Part shown: positions 32,460 through 41,421 of the stretch, piece by piece
Layout: each line of letters starts with the position of its first letter
How positions within the stretch are numbered: position 1 is the first letter of the stretch
From: Ruminococcus sp.
Lineage (GTDB): Bacteria; Bacillota; Clostridia; Oscillospirales; Ruminococcaceae
Reading direction: 5' to 3'
DNA length: 41,719 nucleotides
Assembly (NCBI GenBank): GCA_014799785.1
Contig: JAAVHI010000016.1
Location: 5,195-46,913 of the forward strand
Position numbers and translations under genes: made by a program
The notes under the pieces: model-generated
What the model was told of the DNA's origin: nothing
Seen by the model: only the letters and a program-made list of their open reading frames with translations
Database searches by the model: none

Positions 32460-33972
32460 TGCGGCTTGTCCTGAACGGCGCAAGAGGAATACCGTTCTTG
32501 CTGTAAACAGTTACCTCGCCGTAATTTGTCCAGTTATAACGCAGATAAACAGGCTCGGCAACCTCGGCTGAACGGACAAAAATCTTGTCCCCGCGAATTT
32601 CGGCTTCTGCGGACTGATACTTCCTGTTCTTGCCAGCAACCTCAAAGCCGACGATCTTTTCGCCCTTTACATCAAAGCCGTCAGAAGCATGATCGAAGCT
32701 GACAAGCATACCGCCGTCGGTGTACTCGTGGGACTTATAGATCGCGCCGTAAGCCTCGTCCGCGGAAATTTTACCATACACATGATACATAGCCTGCAAA
32801 GCAAGACGCTCGCCAACGGGTTCTTTGTCGATAGGGTGAATGTTGTTGAACTCGCCCCTGTCGAGAATTACCGCAATGCCCGTGTTTGCCGTGGTTTGGT
32901 GAACCCTCATCTGCGCTTCTCTGATCTTGCACCAGTGCTTGAAGTCCTCGTCACCCTCGTTCATAAACATGGGGAGCTGAACAAACATGAACGGCAAGGT
33001 GTCGTCCTCCCAATCGCCGCGCCACTGCTCAATAAGCGCCTTGAAAAGCTTGTAATAGGTATCGGGCTTATGGTCGTCGCTTTCGCCCTGATAATAGGTA
33101 AATCCTGCCAGTGTGTAGGGGCAGATACGAGAGATCATAGTCTCATAAAGTCCGCCGGGACGGAACTGGGATCTGGGTCCCATAGGCTCCGGCCAGCGGC
33201 AGGGACCTGCATATTCCTGCGCGCCCTCCCAAGTGGGGTCGGGAGTGTTGGCGTAATATTCGTTGATCTTGGGCTGCCACTCGTTATGCCATTCCTCGTA
33301 TTCCGCAAGCTCCTTTAAGTAGCCCTCCATGGTTTTTTCTTCCATAGCCTTGTCGTACTCGTCAACATAGCTTTTTGTGTCCGCGTCCTGCTCCATAGCC
33401 TTTCTGCTCATCCATGCGGAAGCGGAAGTTCCGCCCCAGTTGCAGCCGATAACGCCAACGGTAACTCCAAGCTCGGCGGCAAGACGGCGTGCAAAATAGT
33501 ATCCCACCGCGGAATAATTAGCCGCAGTGTCGGGAGCGGCAATGCTCCAGCAGCTGTTCCGCTCGGCAAAGTTGAAATAATCATCTATGTAGGCGATTTT
33601 CTGGGTATAGTAGAACCGCACGTTCACGTCCTTGATATTTTTCAGAACCTCTTTGCCGTTAAGGGCGTTCTGGAGTTCCAGCTCCATGTTGGACTGACCG
33701 CCCGCAAGCCAAACTTCGCCTATCATAACGTCGTGCAGGACAATCTCCCCGCCGCTGTTGTCGGTAACCTTAAGCTCGTATGGGCCTCCAGCTTCCATTG
33801 GCGGGAGAACAGCTTTCCATTTTCCGCTTTCGGCACGGGCTGTAACGGACTTCCCGCAAAGCTCAACGGTAACGTCTGTGGCGGTGTAAGCGCAGCCCCA
33901 GATGTTGATATTTTTGTTTCTCTGCAAAACCATGTGGTCGGTGAAAACAGCAGCAAGATTAAAGCAAGCCAT
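32449..33972 (-). CDS. sialate O-acetylesterase
   Basis: 507 residues from the ATG at 33972, where CGGAGG lies eight bases upstream; the open frame reaches back to 34050 but into the promoter. SGNH-hydrolase marks: VWLAGGQSNMELEL with the catalytic serine and FNNIHPIDKEPVGERLA with the catalytic histidine. GVIGCNWGGTSASAW and FTYYQGESD are family blocks. These enzymes remove O-acetyl groups from sialic acid or acetylated polysaccharides. No signal peptide is apparent, so it probably acts inside on imported glycans. It leads a transcript that continues into the nucleotidyltransferase gene. Confidence 0.9.
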   Translation of the reverse strand: MACFNLAAVFTDHMVLQRNKNINIWGCAYTATDVTVELCGKSVTARAESGKWKAVLPPMEAGGPYELKVTDNSGGEIVLHDVMIGEVWLAGGQSNMELELQNALNGKEVLKNIKDVNVRFYYTQKIAYIDDYFNFAERNSCWSIAAPDTAANYSAVGYYFARRLAAELGVTVGVIGCNWGGTSASAWMSRKAMEQDADTKSYVDEYDKAMEEKTMEGYLKELAEYEEWHNEWQPKINEYYANTPDPTWEGAQEYAGPCRWPEPMGPRSQFRPGGLYETMISRICPYTLAGFTYYQGESDDHKPDTYYKLFKALIEQWRGDWEDDTLPFMFVQLPMFMNEGDEDFKHWCKIREAQMRVHQTTANTGIAVILDRGEFNNIHPIDKEPVGERLALQAMYHVYGKISADEAYGAIYKSHEYTDGGMLVSFDHASDGFDVKGEKIVGFEVAGKNRKYQSAEAEIRGDKIFVRSAEVAEPVYLRYNWTNYGEVTVYSKNGIPLAPFRTSRNDE

Positions 33973-34040
33973 AATAAAAACCTCCGTATCTGAATTATGC
34001 GCGCATATTGGATTTGACGCGCACTGTTGACAGTATATAC

Positions 34041-34069
34041 ATTTTACCATAAAATCTGCTCAAAATCAA
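34041..34069 (-). promoter_or_regulatory. promoter for the sialate O-acetylesterase operon
   Basis: Minus strand TTGATT (34069-34064), 17 bases, TAAAAT (34046-34041), about 68 bases before the ATG at 33972. This position inside the upstream open frame supports the shorter protein. Confidence 0.6.
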
Positions 34070-34112
34070 TACGGCAGGAAAACAAAGGGAAAATATTTTG
34101 CGAAAATAACAG

Positions 34113-34142
34113 AAAAAAGGAGACGCGCCATACGTCTCCTTT
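34113..34142 (-). terminator. intrinsic terminator after pcrA
   Basis: On the minus strand AAGGAGACG pairs perfectly with CGTCTCCTT around a 7-base loop and is followed by a T-run (34118-34113). It begins five bases after the pcrA stop. Confidence 0.88.
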
Positions 34143-34147
34143 AGATA

Positions 34148-36517
34148 TCATATTTTTGTTATCTTGGCGAAATTAGCCATAAGCTTTTTCGTACCCACAC
34201 TGTCGAACGCAACTTCAAGCATAGCGTCGTTGCTGATCTTCTTTACCGAAATAACCGTGCCCTCGCCGAAAACGTTGTGCTTGACCCGCTCTCCAACGGA
34301 GAAATCCGCGTTGACGCTCTTTTTGCTCTGCTCCGCCTTTCTGTTGGCAAGCTCGCTTCTCAGGCTGTACTTGGGCGCGCTCTGGACTATAACCTCGTCC
34401 GCACTTTCGTCGCGTACCGTACTGTCTATCTTTTCAACGTAGTCCTTGCCGATCTCCTTTACAAATCTGGAAACCAGATTTCTGTTTGTAAAGCCGAACA
34501 GCATTCTCTGCTTGGCGTGAGTGATGAAAAGCTTTTCCTTGGCGCGGGTTATCGCCACATAGGCAAGCCTGCGCTCCTCCTCCATGTCCTCTTGGGTATC
34601 CATGCTGCGCGTACCGGGGAATATGCCCTCTTCCGCGCCCACGATAAACACCGTGGGGAACTCCAGTCCCTTTGCGCTGTGCATTGTCATCATAGACACC
34701 GCGTTGTCGTCGCTGTCAAGCTTGTCAAGGTCGGTGTAAAGGCTTATCTCCTCCAGAAATCCCGAAAGGCTTGCATCTTCGCCGTTTGCCTCTTCGTACT
34801 GGGTCATGGTGGTTTTAAGCTCGCTGATATTTTCCAGTCTGCCTATGCCCTCGTCTCCCAGAGCCTTCATGGCGTTTGCGTAACCGGTTTTATCAAGCAG
34901 CTCGTCCAGAAGCTCACTCAGGGAGTGAGTTTCCGCAAAGTCGGCAAGATAGGTGAACATATCCGCCGCCTTGACCAGAGCCGCGCTTTTCTTTGACAGC
35001 AGCGGATAGTTGGCGCTGTCCCGCATAACGTCTATGGGTGAGATGTTCAGGTCGCCCGAAATCTGTTCTATCATTGAAACGGTAGCATCGCCGATGCTCC
35101 GCTTGGGCTCGTTGACGATCCTTTTGAACCGCAGCATATCCCTGTTGTTGTTCAGCACCGCAAGATAGGAGGTCATGTCCTTTATTTCCCTGCGGTCGTA
35201 GAACCTCATGCCGCCGATGACCCTATAGGGGATACCGTTGCGGGTAAACGTCCGTTCAAGGCTGTTGGACTGGGCGTTCATACGGTACAGCACGGCAAAA
35301 TCGCTGTAGCTTGCGCCTCTGTCAACTGCGGAAAGTATCTCGCCCGCCACATACTCCGACTCGGCAGATTCGTCGCCCGACTTGTATACGGTGACCTTTG
35401 CGCCGTCTCCCGCGGACGTCCACAGGCTTTTCTCTTTCCGTCCCATATTGTTTGCTATTACCGAGTTTGCGGCGTTAAGTATATTCTGTGTGGAGCGGTA
35501 ATTCTGTTCGAGACGTATCACTGCGGCATTTTCAAACTGCTCCTCGAAGCCGAGTATGTTCTCTATCGTCGCCCCGCGGAACTTGTAGATGGACTGGTCG
35601 TCGTCGCCCACAACGCAGAGATTTCGGTGTCCCTCCGCAAGCAGGGAGACAAGCCTGAACTGCGCCTGATTGGTGTCCTGATACTCGTCCACCATAACGT
35701 ATTTATAAAGATTGCGGTAATGGCTCAGCACGTCAGGCTCTTTCTCGAAAAGCTCCACCGTAAGGCGGATTATATCGTCGAAATCCAGCGCGTTTGCGTC
35801 CCTCAGGCGTGTCTGGTACAGCCTGTAGAGCTTTGCGATTCCCATTTTGCGGTAATCGCCCTTGGCTTCGTTCTCGAAACCGTCAGGATCTATCAGCTTA
35901 TCCTTAGCCGAGGAGATCATTCCCAGAACCATTCTCGGCGGAAATGCCTTATCGGACAGATCGAGCGGGTCGTAGCAGCTTTTCAGCAGACGCTGGCTGT
36001 CGTCGCTGTCGTAGATGGTAAAGCTTGAAGTATAGTACCCAAGCTTCTCGATCTCCTTGCGGAGTATCCGAACGCAGGCAGAGTGAAAGGTCGCCGCGCG
36101 GATGCTGTCAGCGTCGTTTCCCAGCATGGAAGCAAGTCTCTCTTTAAGCTCCCCCGCCGCCTTGTTGGTAAAGGTTATCGCCAGAATATTCCACGGAATA
36201 ACTCTGTCGACGGCAATAATGTCCGCAAGACGCGAGACAACAGCCTCGTCGCGGCTGCCGTCATAAGCCTCCAGAAACGCGATATCCTCATCGCTGACCG
36301 AAGCGGGAACGTTCACGTCGTTATAGGCGTTGCCGAATGTTACCATATTTGCAATGCGGTTCACCAGCACCGAGGTCTTTCCGCTGCCCGCGCCCGCAAG
36401 CACAAGGACGGGTCCGTTAACGGTAAAGACCGCTTTTTTCTGCATATCGTTGAGCCGCCCGAAGTATTTTTCAAGCGCGTTTCTTTTTGCCCCTGTAAAA
36501 TTCTGACCGTTAGTCAT
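34148..36517 (-). CDS. pcrA: ATP-dependent DNA helicase PcrA/UvrD
   Basis: 789 residues from the ATG at 36517, where TTGGAGGGC lies upstream. Superfamily 1A motifs in order: Walker A VLAGAGSGKTS (A41-S49), ILAITFTNKAAGELKERL, Walker B YVMVDEYQDTNQAQF, VVGDDDQSIYKFRGA, LEQNYRSTQNIL, TMHSAKGLEFPTVFIVG and YVAITRAKEKL. The C-terminus (FSVGERVKHNVFGEGTVISVKK) is the PcrA Tudor-like domain that binds RNA polymerase. It unwinds DNA 3'-5' in repair, plasmid replication and RecA removal. It is monocistronic, with its own long leader and terminator. Confidence 0.97.
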   Translation of the reverse strand: MTNGQNFTGAKRNALEKYFGRLNDMQKKAVFTVNGPVLVLAGAGSGKTSVLVNRIANMVTFGNAYNDVNVPASVSDEDIAFLEAYDGSRDEAVVSRLADIIAVDRVIPWNILAITFTNKAAGELKERLASMLGNDADSIRAATFHSACVRILRKEIEKLGYYTSSFTIYDSDDSQRLLKSCYDPLDLSDKAFPPRMVLGMISSAKDKLIDPDGFENEAKGDYRKMGIAKLYRLYQTRLRDANALDFDDIIRLTVELFEKEPDVLSHYRNLYKYVMVDEYQDTNQAQFRLVSLLAEGHRNLCVVGDDDQSIYKFRGATIENILGFEEQFENAAVIRLEQNYRSTQNILNAANSVIANNMGRKEKSLWTSAGDGAKVTVYKSGDESAESEYVAGEILSAVDRGASYSDFAVLYRMNAQSNSLERTFTRNGIPYRVIGGMRFYDRREIKDMTSYLAVLNNNRDMLRFKRIVNEPKRSIGDATVSMIEQISGDLNISPIDVMRDSANYPLLSKKSAALVKAADMFTYLADFAETHSLSELLDELLDKTGYANAMKALGDEGIGRLENISELKTTMTQYEEANGEDASLSGFLEEISLYTDLDKLDSDDNAVSMMTMHSAKGLEFPTVFIVGAEEGIFPGTRSMDTQEDMEEERRLAYVAITRAKEKLFITHAKQRMLFGFTNRNLVSRFVKEIGKDYVEKIDSTVRDESADEVIVQSAPKYSLRSELANRKAEQSKKSVNADFSVGERVKHNVFGEGTVISVKKISNDAMLEVAFDSVGTKKLMANFAKITKI

Positions 36518-36529
36518 AAAGCCCTCCAA

Positions 36530-36737
36530 TAATTACAGTAAACCAAAAAGGTTTCAGAAATTTATCATTACAGATTACAGCCGCAAAGACCGCAGATATA
36601 TGTATCCTCCGAAAAGCGTTTCGGAACCGCATACTCTGCTTCAGCCCCCGAAGCTTTTTTACATTAAAGCTATCACTCACCCGCCGCACAGAAATTTCGC
36701 AGCGGTCATATGTCATATTAAGAATAAACATATTATA
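36530..36737 (-). promoter_or_regulatory. pcrA promoter and long hairpin-containing leader
   Basis: An extended -10 (TGGTATAAT, TATAAT at 36737-36732) lacks a clear -35. It would give a leader of about 210 bases before pcrA. The leader contains TCCGAAA/TTTCGGA (36608-36625, perfect 7 bp) and GCTTC/GAAGC (36638-36654), the latter followed on the plus strand by TTTTTT. No known riboswitch was recognised. The 36738-37054 stretch has no gene. Confidence 0.4.
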
Positions 36738-36844
36738 CCATATTGTGCTGTTAAAAGAAAGTACCTTTTTTTATTTTTAACATTTTTATAATATTTTATG
36801 TTGACAAAAAGCCGAATAAAACCTCCGCATTGTATAAACAAAAG

Positions 36845-36979
36845 CTTTGCGGGTCATAATCTTTTTGACGGTCGGCACGGTCGGGTACATACTGTCAAAC
36901 GCAAAGGAAATTTGTTCCAATGACAAGCGACAAAAACAACATTCCCCGCGCCCCGTTCCCCTTTTCGGGAAACCGAAAA
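36845..36979 (+). ncRNA. candidate structured RNA in the pcrA/AI-2E intergenic gap
   Basis: Nested complementary segments: CTTTGCG (36845-36851) with CGCAAAG (36900-36906), enclosing TTTGAC (36864-36869) with GTCAAA (36894-36899); the two right arms are adjacent. About 55 bases on, TTTTCGG-GAAA-CCGAAAA (36962-36979) is a perfect stem capped by a GNRA tetraloop. This is thermodynamic-style pattern evidence only; no promoter with normal spacing was found (TTGACA at 36801 and TATAAA at 36833 are 26 bases apart). Confidence 0.25.
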
Positions 36980-37054
36980 TATATCCTCAGAAATACGCGA
37001 ATATGCTTTCTGATATTTTTTATTAAAAAAATTCGGTAATTTTAATAAAAATCA

Positions 37055-37083
37055 TTTACTTTTTTTCGGGAAAGGTGTATAAT
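37055..37083 (+). promoter_or_regulatory. promoter for the AI-2E family gene
   Basis: TTTACT (37055-37060), 17 bases, TATAAT (37078-37083). An AT-rich inverted repeat (ATTTTTTATTAAAA at 37015-37028 with TTTTAATAAAAAT at 37040-37052) lies just upstream and could be an operator or UP-like element. The -10 overlaps the upstream in-frame GTG at 37075, which argues against starting translation there. Confidence 0.65.
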
Positions 37084-37119
37084 ATGCTTATGAACTATCC
37101 TCCGAAAGGACGTGCTGTC

Positions 37120-38379
37120 TTGAAGATCGACTTTAACCGCAAGTATACTACCATTGCCGCATACTGCGTTTTCACCTTTGCAATATGCCTTGCCATGGTT
37201 ATTTTCTGCATTTGCTTTCCCACTATAAGCGGCTACATAAAAGCATTTTTCAAGGTTATCGCTCCCGTAACATGGGGCGTTGTGATCGCTTATATCTGCA
37301 ACCCGATCATGAAATTTTTCGAGCGGCTCTCAACAAAGCTTTTATGCAAAAAGAAGCCTCACCCCAAGCTTTGCCGATATCTGAGCGTGTTCATCAGTAT
37401 GTTCCTGCTGATCGCGGTAATATCCCTGCTGCTTGCTCTGCTGATAATTCAGGTCAGGGACAGCGTTATGGAAATTCTTTACAATATCCCCGCCTATATC
37501 TCACAGCTGGAAGCTCTTGCCACCAAGTTTCTCGGCGACTACCCCGAGCTTGTGAAAGCCTTTGAAGATCAGCTGGAAACTATCCAGCCCCGTCTTATCG
37601 AATTTGCCAACAATCTGATCCCGAAGCTGGGAGATATTTCCGTAAAGGTAAAGGACGGCGCAATAGATTTTGTACTTGCCCTGAAAGACTTCATAATCGG
37701 CTTTATCGTGGCTATCTATCTGCTCATCAGCAAGGAGACCTTTATCGCTCAGGCTCGGAAGGTTCTTTACGCGCTTTTCCCCAATAATGTTGGAAAAAGT
37801 ATCCTGCGCGTGTCCGCAAGGGCAAACTCCACGCTTTCGGGATTTCTTTCGGGAAAAATTATGGACTCCTTTATAATAGGCATGGCGTGCTTTATTGTAA
37901 TGACGATCTTTGGCTGGGAGTTTGCCGTGCTTATCAGCGTTATCATAGGCGTTACCAATATTATCCCATTTTTCGGGCCCTTCTTCGGAGCCGTACCCAG
38001 CGCGCTGCTCCTGCTTATGGCTGCACCCAAGCAGGTCATTCCGTTTGTGGTATTCATTATCATTCTCCAGCAGGTGGACGGAAATATTCTCGGCCCGAAG
38101 ATACTCGGCGATTCCACGGGACTTTCCCCGTTCTGGGTAATGTTTGCCATCTTCGTTGGCGGAGGTCTGTTCGGCTTTGCGGGAATGCTTTTGGGAGTAC
38201 CCGTATTCGCAGTCGTATACGCAATGTTCAGCGATTTTGTGGCGTATCTGCTGAAAAAGAAACGGCTTTCCCACCGCACCGTGGACTACAACACTATCGA
38301 CATAAACAACCCACCTCCCTCGCCAATTCCCGCCGCTCAGAAAGAAACCGAAGCGAAAGCCGAAACGGCGAAAAAGTGA
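37120..38379 (+). CDS. AI-2E family (YtvI/PerM) membrane transporter
   Basis: 419 residues from a TTG at 37120 with GAAAGGA nine bases upstream; the GTG at 37075 and ATGs at 37084 and 37090 overlap or follow the promoter too closely. About eight hydrophobic segments; the family blocks PVTWGVVIAYICNPIMKFFE, GFIVAIYLLISKE, PFFGPFFGAVPSALLLL and GGGLFGFAGMLLGVPVFAVVYA are present. A Pro/Ala/Lys/Glu-rich tail ends the protein. Family members export small molecules (TqsA, AI-2) or act as Na+/H+ antiporters; the substrate here is unknown. Confidence 0.9.
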   Translation: MKIDFNRKYTTIAAYCVFTFAICLAMVIFCICFPTISGYIKAFFKVIAPVTWGVVIAYICNPIMKFFERLSTKLLCKKKPHPKLCRYLSVFISMFLLIAVISLLLALLIIQVRDSVMEILYNIPAYISQLEALATKFLGDYPELVKAFEDQLETIQPRLIEFANNLIPKLGDISVKVKDGAIDFVLALKDFIIGFIVAIYLLISKETFIAQARKVLYALFPNNVGKSILRVSARANSTLSGFLSGKIMDSFIIGMACFIVMTIFGWEFAVLISVIIGVTNIIPFFGPFFGAVPSALLLLMAAPKQVIPFVVFIIILQQVDGNILGPKILGDSTGLSPFWVMFAIFVGGGLFGFAGMLLGVPVFAVVYAMFSDFVAYLLKKKRLSHRTVDYNTIDINNPPPSPIPAAQKETEAKAETAKK

Positions 38380-38401
38380 TCTTCATATTCCCAAACTGAA
38401 A

Positions 38402-38434
38402 AGCGGAACGTCCCCGACGGGCGTTCCGCTCTTT
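38402..38434. terminator. bidirectional terminator
   Basis: AGCGGAACG (38402-38410) pairs with CGTTCCGCT (38422-38430); the loop contains a further CCC/GGG pairing. CTTTG follows on the plus strand. It separates two converging genes. Confidence 0.78.
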
Positions 38435-38436
38435 GT

Positions 38437-40479
38437 TTAGTCCGATGTTTTGTTATTCTTTAAATACTTTTCAATAAGCTCTGCAAGCTCCTTTTCGTAC
38501 ACGTCCGGATCCTTAACGCTTTTTGCAAACCTGAGAGCGCTGTTTATGCTTGCTGTTCCCTTATAGTCGCTGTCCTTGAGGACAAGCCCGAACTCCGTTA
38601 CCGCGCAGGCAAGCTTCATTCGATTGCTCATTTCCTTTGCATAATCCGACTTTACGACTGTTTTTGCAGTCTGATAAGTCTTTCCGTTATCGGGATTTTT
38701 GTAGCGCACCTTTACGGTAAGCAGCTCGTCGGAGACAGCCGCCTGAGGCGTGGTCTGCTGATATTTGAGACCCGAAGCCGTCTTTCCCGCCGCGGGAATT
38801 ATTTCATACAGCGCGGTAACGCTTCCTCCCGCGCCTACCTCGCCCGCGTCCTTTGCGTCATTTGTAAAGTCCTCGTTTGCGAGACGGCGGTTGTCGTAGC
38901 CGATAAGACGATATCCCTCAACGTTTTTGGGATTGAACTCAACCTGAATCTTAACGTCCTTTGCAATGGTGTAAAGGGTGCTGTTACGCTCCTCGTTAAA
39001 TATCTTCTTAGCCTCGTTTACCGAGTCTATGTAGTGGTAGCTGCCGTTTCCGTTGTCGGCAAGAGTTTCCATTTTATTGTCCTTGATATTGCCCGTACCG
39101 AAGCCCATTACCGACAGATACACGCCGCTTCTGCGCTTTTCCTCCACAAGCTTTTTAAGCTCGTCCTCGTCGGTGATACCCACGTTCAGATCGCCGTCGG
39201 TGCAGAGGATAATGCGGTTGTTTCCGCCCTCAATGTAGTATTTTTCAGCAATGGCGTAGGCAGCCTGTATGCCGCTTTCGCCGTTGGTCACGCCGTCCGC
39301 TTCAAGTATTGTGGTCAGTGCGTTTACGGTGTTGACCTGATTTCCCTTTGCACCCGCAATGACAACTCTCTCCTCGCCCGAATAGGTAACGATGGAAACG
39401 CGGTCGTTTTCAGTAAGTGTCTTGGACAGCATTCTTATGGACTTGCAGGCAAGCTCCAGCTTGTCGGAAGAATACATAGAGCCGCTTGTGTCGATAAGGA
39501 ATACCAGATTGCTGTCGGGAGTTTTTTCAAGATCCATGCCCTGAATACCCACCGCCAAAAGCTGAGCCTTGTCGTTCCACGGACAGTCGGAAAGCTCCGT
39601 GCTTACGGAGAAGCGGGAATTCCCCTCAGGCTTTTGATAATCGTAATCGAAGTAGTTGAGCATTTCCTCGATACGCACCGCGTCCGTGGGAATGCGGTCT
39701 CCGTCGTTTATAAGCCGTCTCAGATTGGCGTAAGAAGCGGTGTCCACGTCAGCGGAAAAGGTGGAGAGAGGGCTTAACGAAGCCTTTTTGTAGCCGCTTT
39801 CCTCGGACTTGCTGTACTCCTCGGTGTTGGCGGAAATATAGACGGCGCTTGGACCGTTAGGCTCAGGCGGCATCGCCTCTGCGGGAGCATATGCAGGCTC
39901 ATAATCATAATCGTCGTCAAAAGTTTCTTCGTCGCCTTCAATCGAAGCGTCGACGGAAACACCGGCGTCCGCGCTGGAGTCAGAACCGACATAATCGTAA
40001 TAGTGCCGTTCACTATTTTTAGCAGCCTTGGCTTCCACAACATTGGAAAACTTTGTGAGAATTTTTTCATCGGAGTAGGTAAAGGTCACAGCCTTTATTT
40101 TGTACTCCCTGTCGTAGTAAATATCGCAATCATCGTAGTACTCCGTGTCGAAAACGTTTGCAATGCACTTGTTTGCGCCGCCCTCCTCTTTTCGATAGAC
40201 CTTGTAGTACAGCGCGCCGCTGACAGGCTTCCAGCTAAGGACATTGTAGCCGTATCCCCAATAGCCGCTTTCGTGCTTGACGCTGTACAGCTCGGGAACG
40301 GTTTTGGAGAATTTCTTTGCCGCGGAGGAGCCTTTGTCCTCGGCAATGGGTACGGGCAGGTTTTTCAGGTCGATAGCCGCCGAAGCAGGGATTGCTGGAA
40401 TAGCCGTCAGAGCCATAACCGCCGCCGCTGCGGCTGCCGCGATCCTTGATATGCTTCTGCGGGTCTTTTTGATCGTCAT
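38437..40479 (-). CDS. secreted VWA-domain protein (YfbK-like) with FN3-like domain
   Basis: 680 residues from the ATG at 40479 (AAAGGAC upstream). Signal peptide at residues 1-34 (RRSISRIAAAAAAAVMALTA...ASA). An FN3-like beta domain lies at about 60-150 (VLSWKPVSGALYYKVYRKEEG). A very acidic Asp/Glu/Tyr linker covers about 160-205 (EGDEETFDDDYDYEPAYAP). The vWF_A N-terminal domain (SPLSTFSADVDTASYANLRRLI) and VWA domain with MIDAS DTSGSMYSSD follow, then a DUF3520-type C-terminus ending LIEKYLKNNKTSD. It should bind a divalent metal-dependent ligand outside the cell. An internal zinc or protease motif was not seen. Confidence 0.87.
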   Translation of the reverse strand: MTIKKTRRSISRIAAAAAAAVMALTAIPAIPASAAIDLKNLPVPIAEDKGSSAAKKFSKTVPELYSVKHESGYWGYGYNVLSWKPVSGALYYKVYRKEEGGANKCIANVFDTEYYDDCDIYYDREYKIKAVTFTYSDEKILTKFSNVVEAKAAKNSERHYYDYVGSDSSADAGVSVDASIEGDEETFDDDYDYEPAYAPAEAMPPEPNGPSAVYISANTEEYSKSEESGYKKASLSPLSTFSADVDTASYANLRRLINDGDRIPTDAVRIEEMLNYFDYDYQKPEGNSRFSVSTELSDCPWNDKAQLLAVGIQGMDLEKTPDSNLVFLIDTSGSMYSSDKLELACKSIRMLSKTLTENDRVSIVTYSGEERVVIAGAKGNQVNTVNALTTILEADGVTNGESGIQAAYAIAEKYYIEGGNNRIILCTDGDLNVGITDEDELKKLVEEKRRSGVYLSVMGFGTGNIKDNKMETLADNGNGSYHYIDSVNEAKKIFNEERNSTLYTIAKDVKIQVEFNPKNVEGYRLIGYDNRRLANEDFTNDAKDAGEVGAGGSVTALYEIIPAAGKTASGLKYQQTTPQAAVSDELLTVKVRYKNPDNGKTYQTAKTVVKSDYAKEMSNRMKLACAVTEFGLVLKDSDYKGTASINSALRFAKSVKDPDVYEKELAELIEKYLKNNKTSD

Positions 40480-40599
40480 AAAGATCAGTCCTTTCAAAGT
40501 TTTTCGGTGAAAAATTGGCAGGCAAAATTTATTTTTCATAATGAATACAATTCAAAACGGCAATTTTTTTCATTCTGGGAAAATTTTTTCAAAAATTTT

Positions 40600-41310
40600 T
40601 TATATAACCGTTCCGCACAAATCTTTGATAACCTCTCCCGCAATGATAAGTCCCGCCACGGACGGCACAAACGCCGTGCTTCCGGGGACGGTTCTTTTGC
40701 CGCACTCCTCATCGGAGGGAAGCGGAGTTATAGGCGGTTCTTTGGAGTACACGACTTTAAGCTTTTTCACGCCCCTTTTCCGCAGCTCGGTACGCATTAC
40801 CCGCGCAAGCGGACACACCGAGGTGGCGTACAGGTCGGCAACCTCAAAAGCGACGGGGTCAAGCTTGTTTCCCGCGCCCATGGAGCAGATTATGGGAATT
40901 CCCGCGGCTTGGGCTTTCATTACCAGTTCTATTTTGGCGGAAACCGTGTCCACAGCGTCTATTACATAGTCGTACCGCGTGAAATCAAACTCCTCGGAGT
41001 TTTCGGGCAGGAAAAATTTTCTGTACGTCGTTACCTCCGCTTCGGGGTTAATGAGAGCGATACGCTCTTTCATCACGTCGGTCTTGTACTGCCCAACCTT
41101 GTCGAGAGTGGCAATTATCTGACGGTTTATGTTGGTAAGGCTTATAACGTCGCTGTCGATAAGGTCAAGCGCGCCTACTCCCGAGCGGGCAAGAGCCTCA
41201 GCCGCGTGACCTCCCACGCCGCCTATGCCGAACACCGCAACGCGGGAATTTTTCAGTTTTTCCATGCCCTTGCTTCCCAAGAGAAGCTCGGTGCGCGAAA
41301 ATTGGTTCAT
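40600..41310 (-). CDS. tcdA: tRNA threonylcarbamoyladenosine dehydratase
   Basis: 236 residues. The N-terminal NAD-like/ATP Rossmann motif RVAVFGIGGVGGHAAEAL (residues about 23-40), LIDSDVISLTNINRQI and YDYVIDAVDTVSAKIELV are the E1-like (ThiF/MoeB/HesA) core, while CPLARVMRTELRKRGV and GSTAFVPSVAGLIIAGEVI are the TcdA/CsdL ends. It activates t6A37 of tRNAs with ATP to form cyclic ct6A. AGAGGTGTAACATC before the ATG and the promoter at 41334-41362 support the start. Confidence 0.93.
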   Translation of the reverse strand: MNQFSRTELLLGSKGMEKLKNSRVAVFGIGGVGGHAAEALARSGVGALDLIDSDVISLTNINRQIIATLDKVGQYKTDVMKERIALINPEAEVTTYRKFFLPENSEEFDFTRYDYVIDAVDTVSAKIELVMKAQAAGIPIICSMGAGNKLDPVAFEVADLYATSVCPLARVMRTELRKRGVKKLKVVYSKEPPITPLPSDEECGKRTVPGSTAFVPSVAGLIIAGEVIKDLCGTVI

Positions 41311-41333
41311 GATGTTACACCTCTTTCAAAAAT

Positions 41334-41362
41334 ATTATACAGCATTTTTCTTGGATTGTATA
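41334..41362 (-). promoter_or_regulatory. promoter for tcdA
   Basis: Minus strand TATACA (41362-41357), 17 bases, TATAAT (41339-41334), about 24 bases before the ATG at 41310. The -35 matches consensus at four of six positions. The 41340-41421 stretch is otherwise AT-rich with nothing recognised. Confidence 0.6.
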
Positions 41363-41421
41363 TAGAAAATAAAATTTTTGTATATTTGACGAAAGTCAGT
41401 TGAAGCGGTAAATTTTGATTT

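Noticed and set aside
36638..36659. Plus-strand terminator GCTTC...GAAGC-TTTTTT
   Set aside because: Stem of only five base pairs and no plus-strand gene before it; kept only as part of the pcrA leader description.
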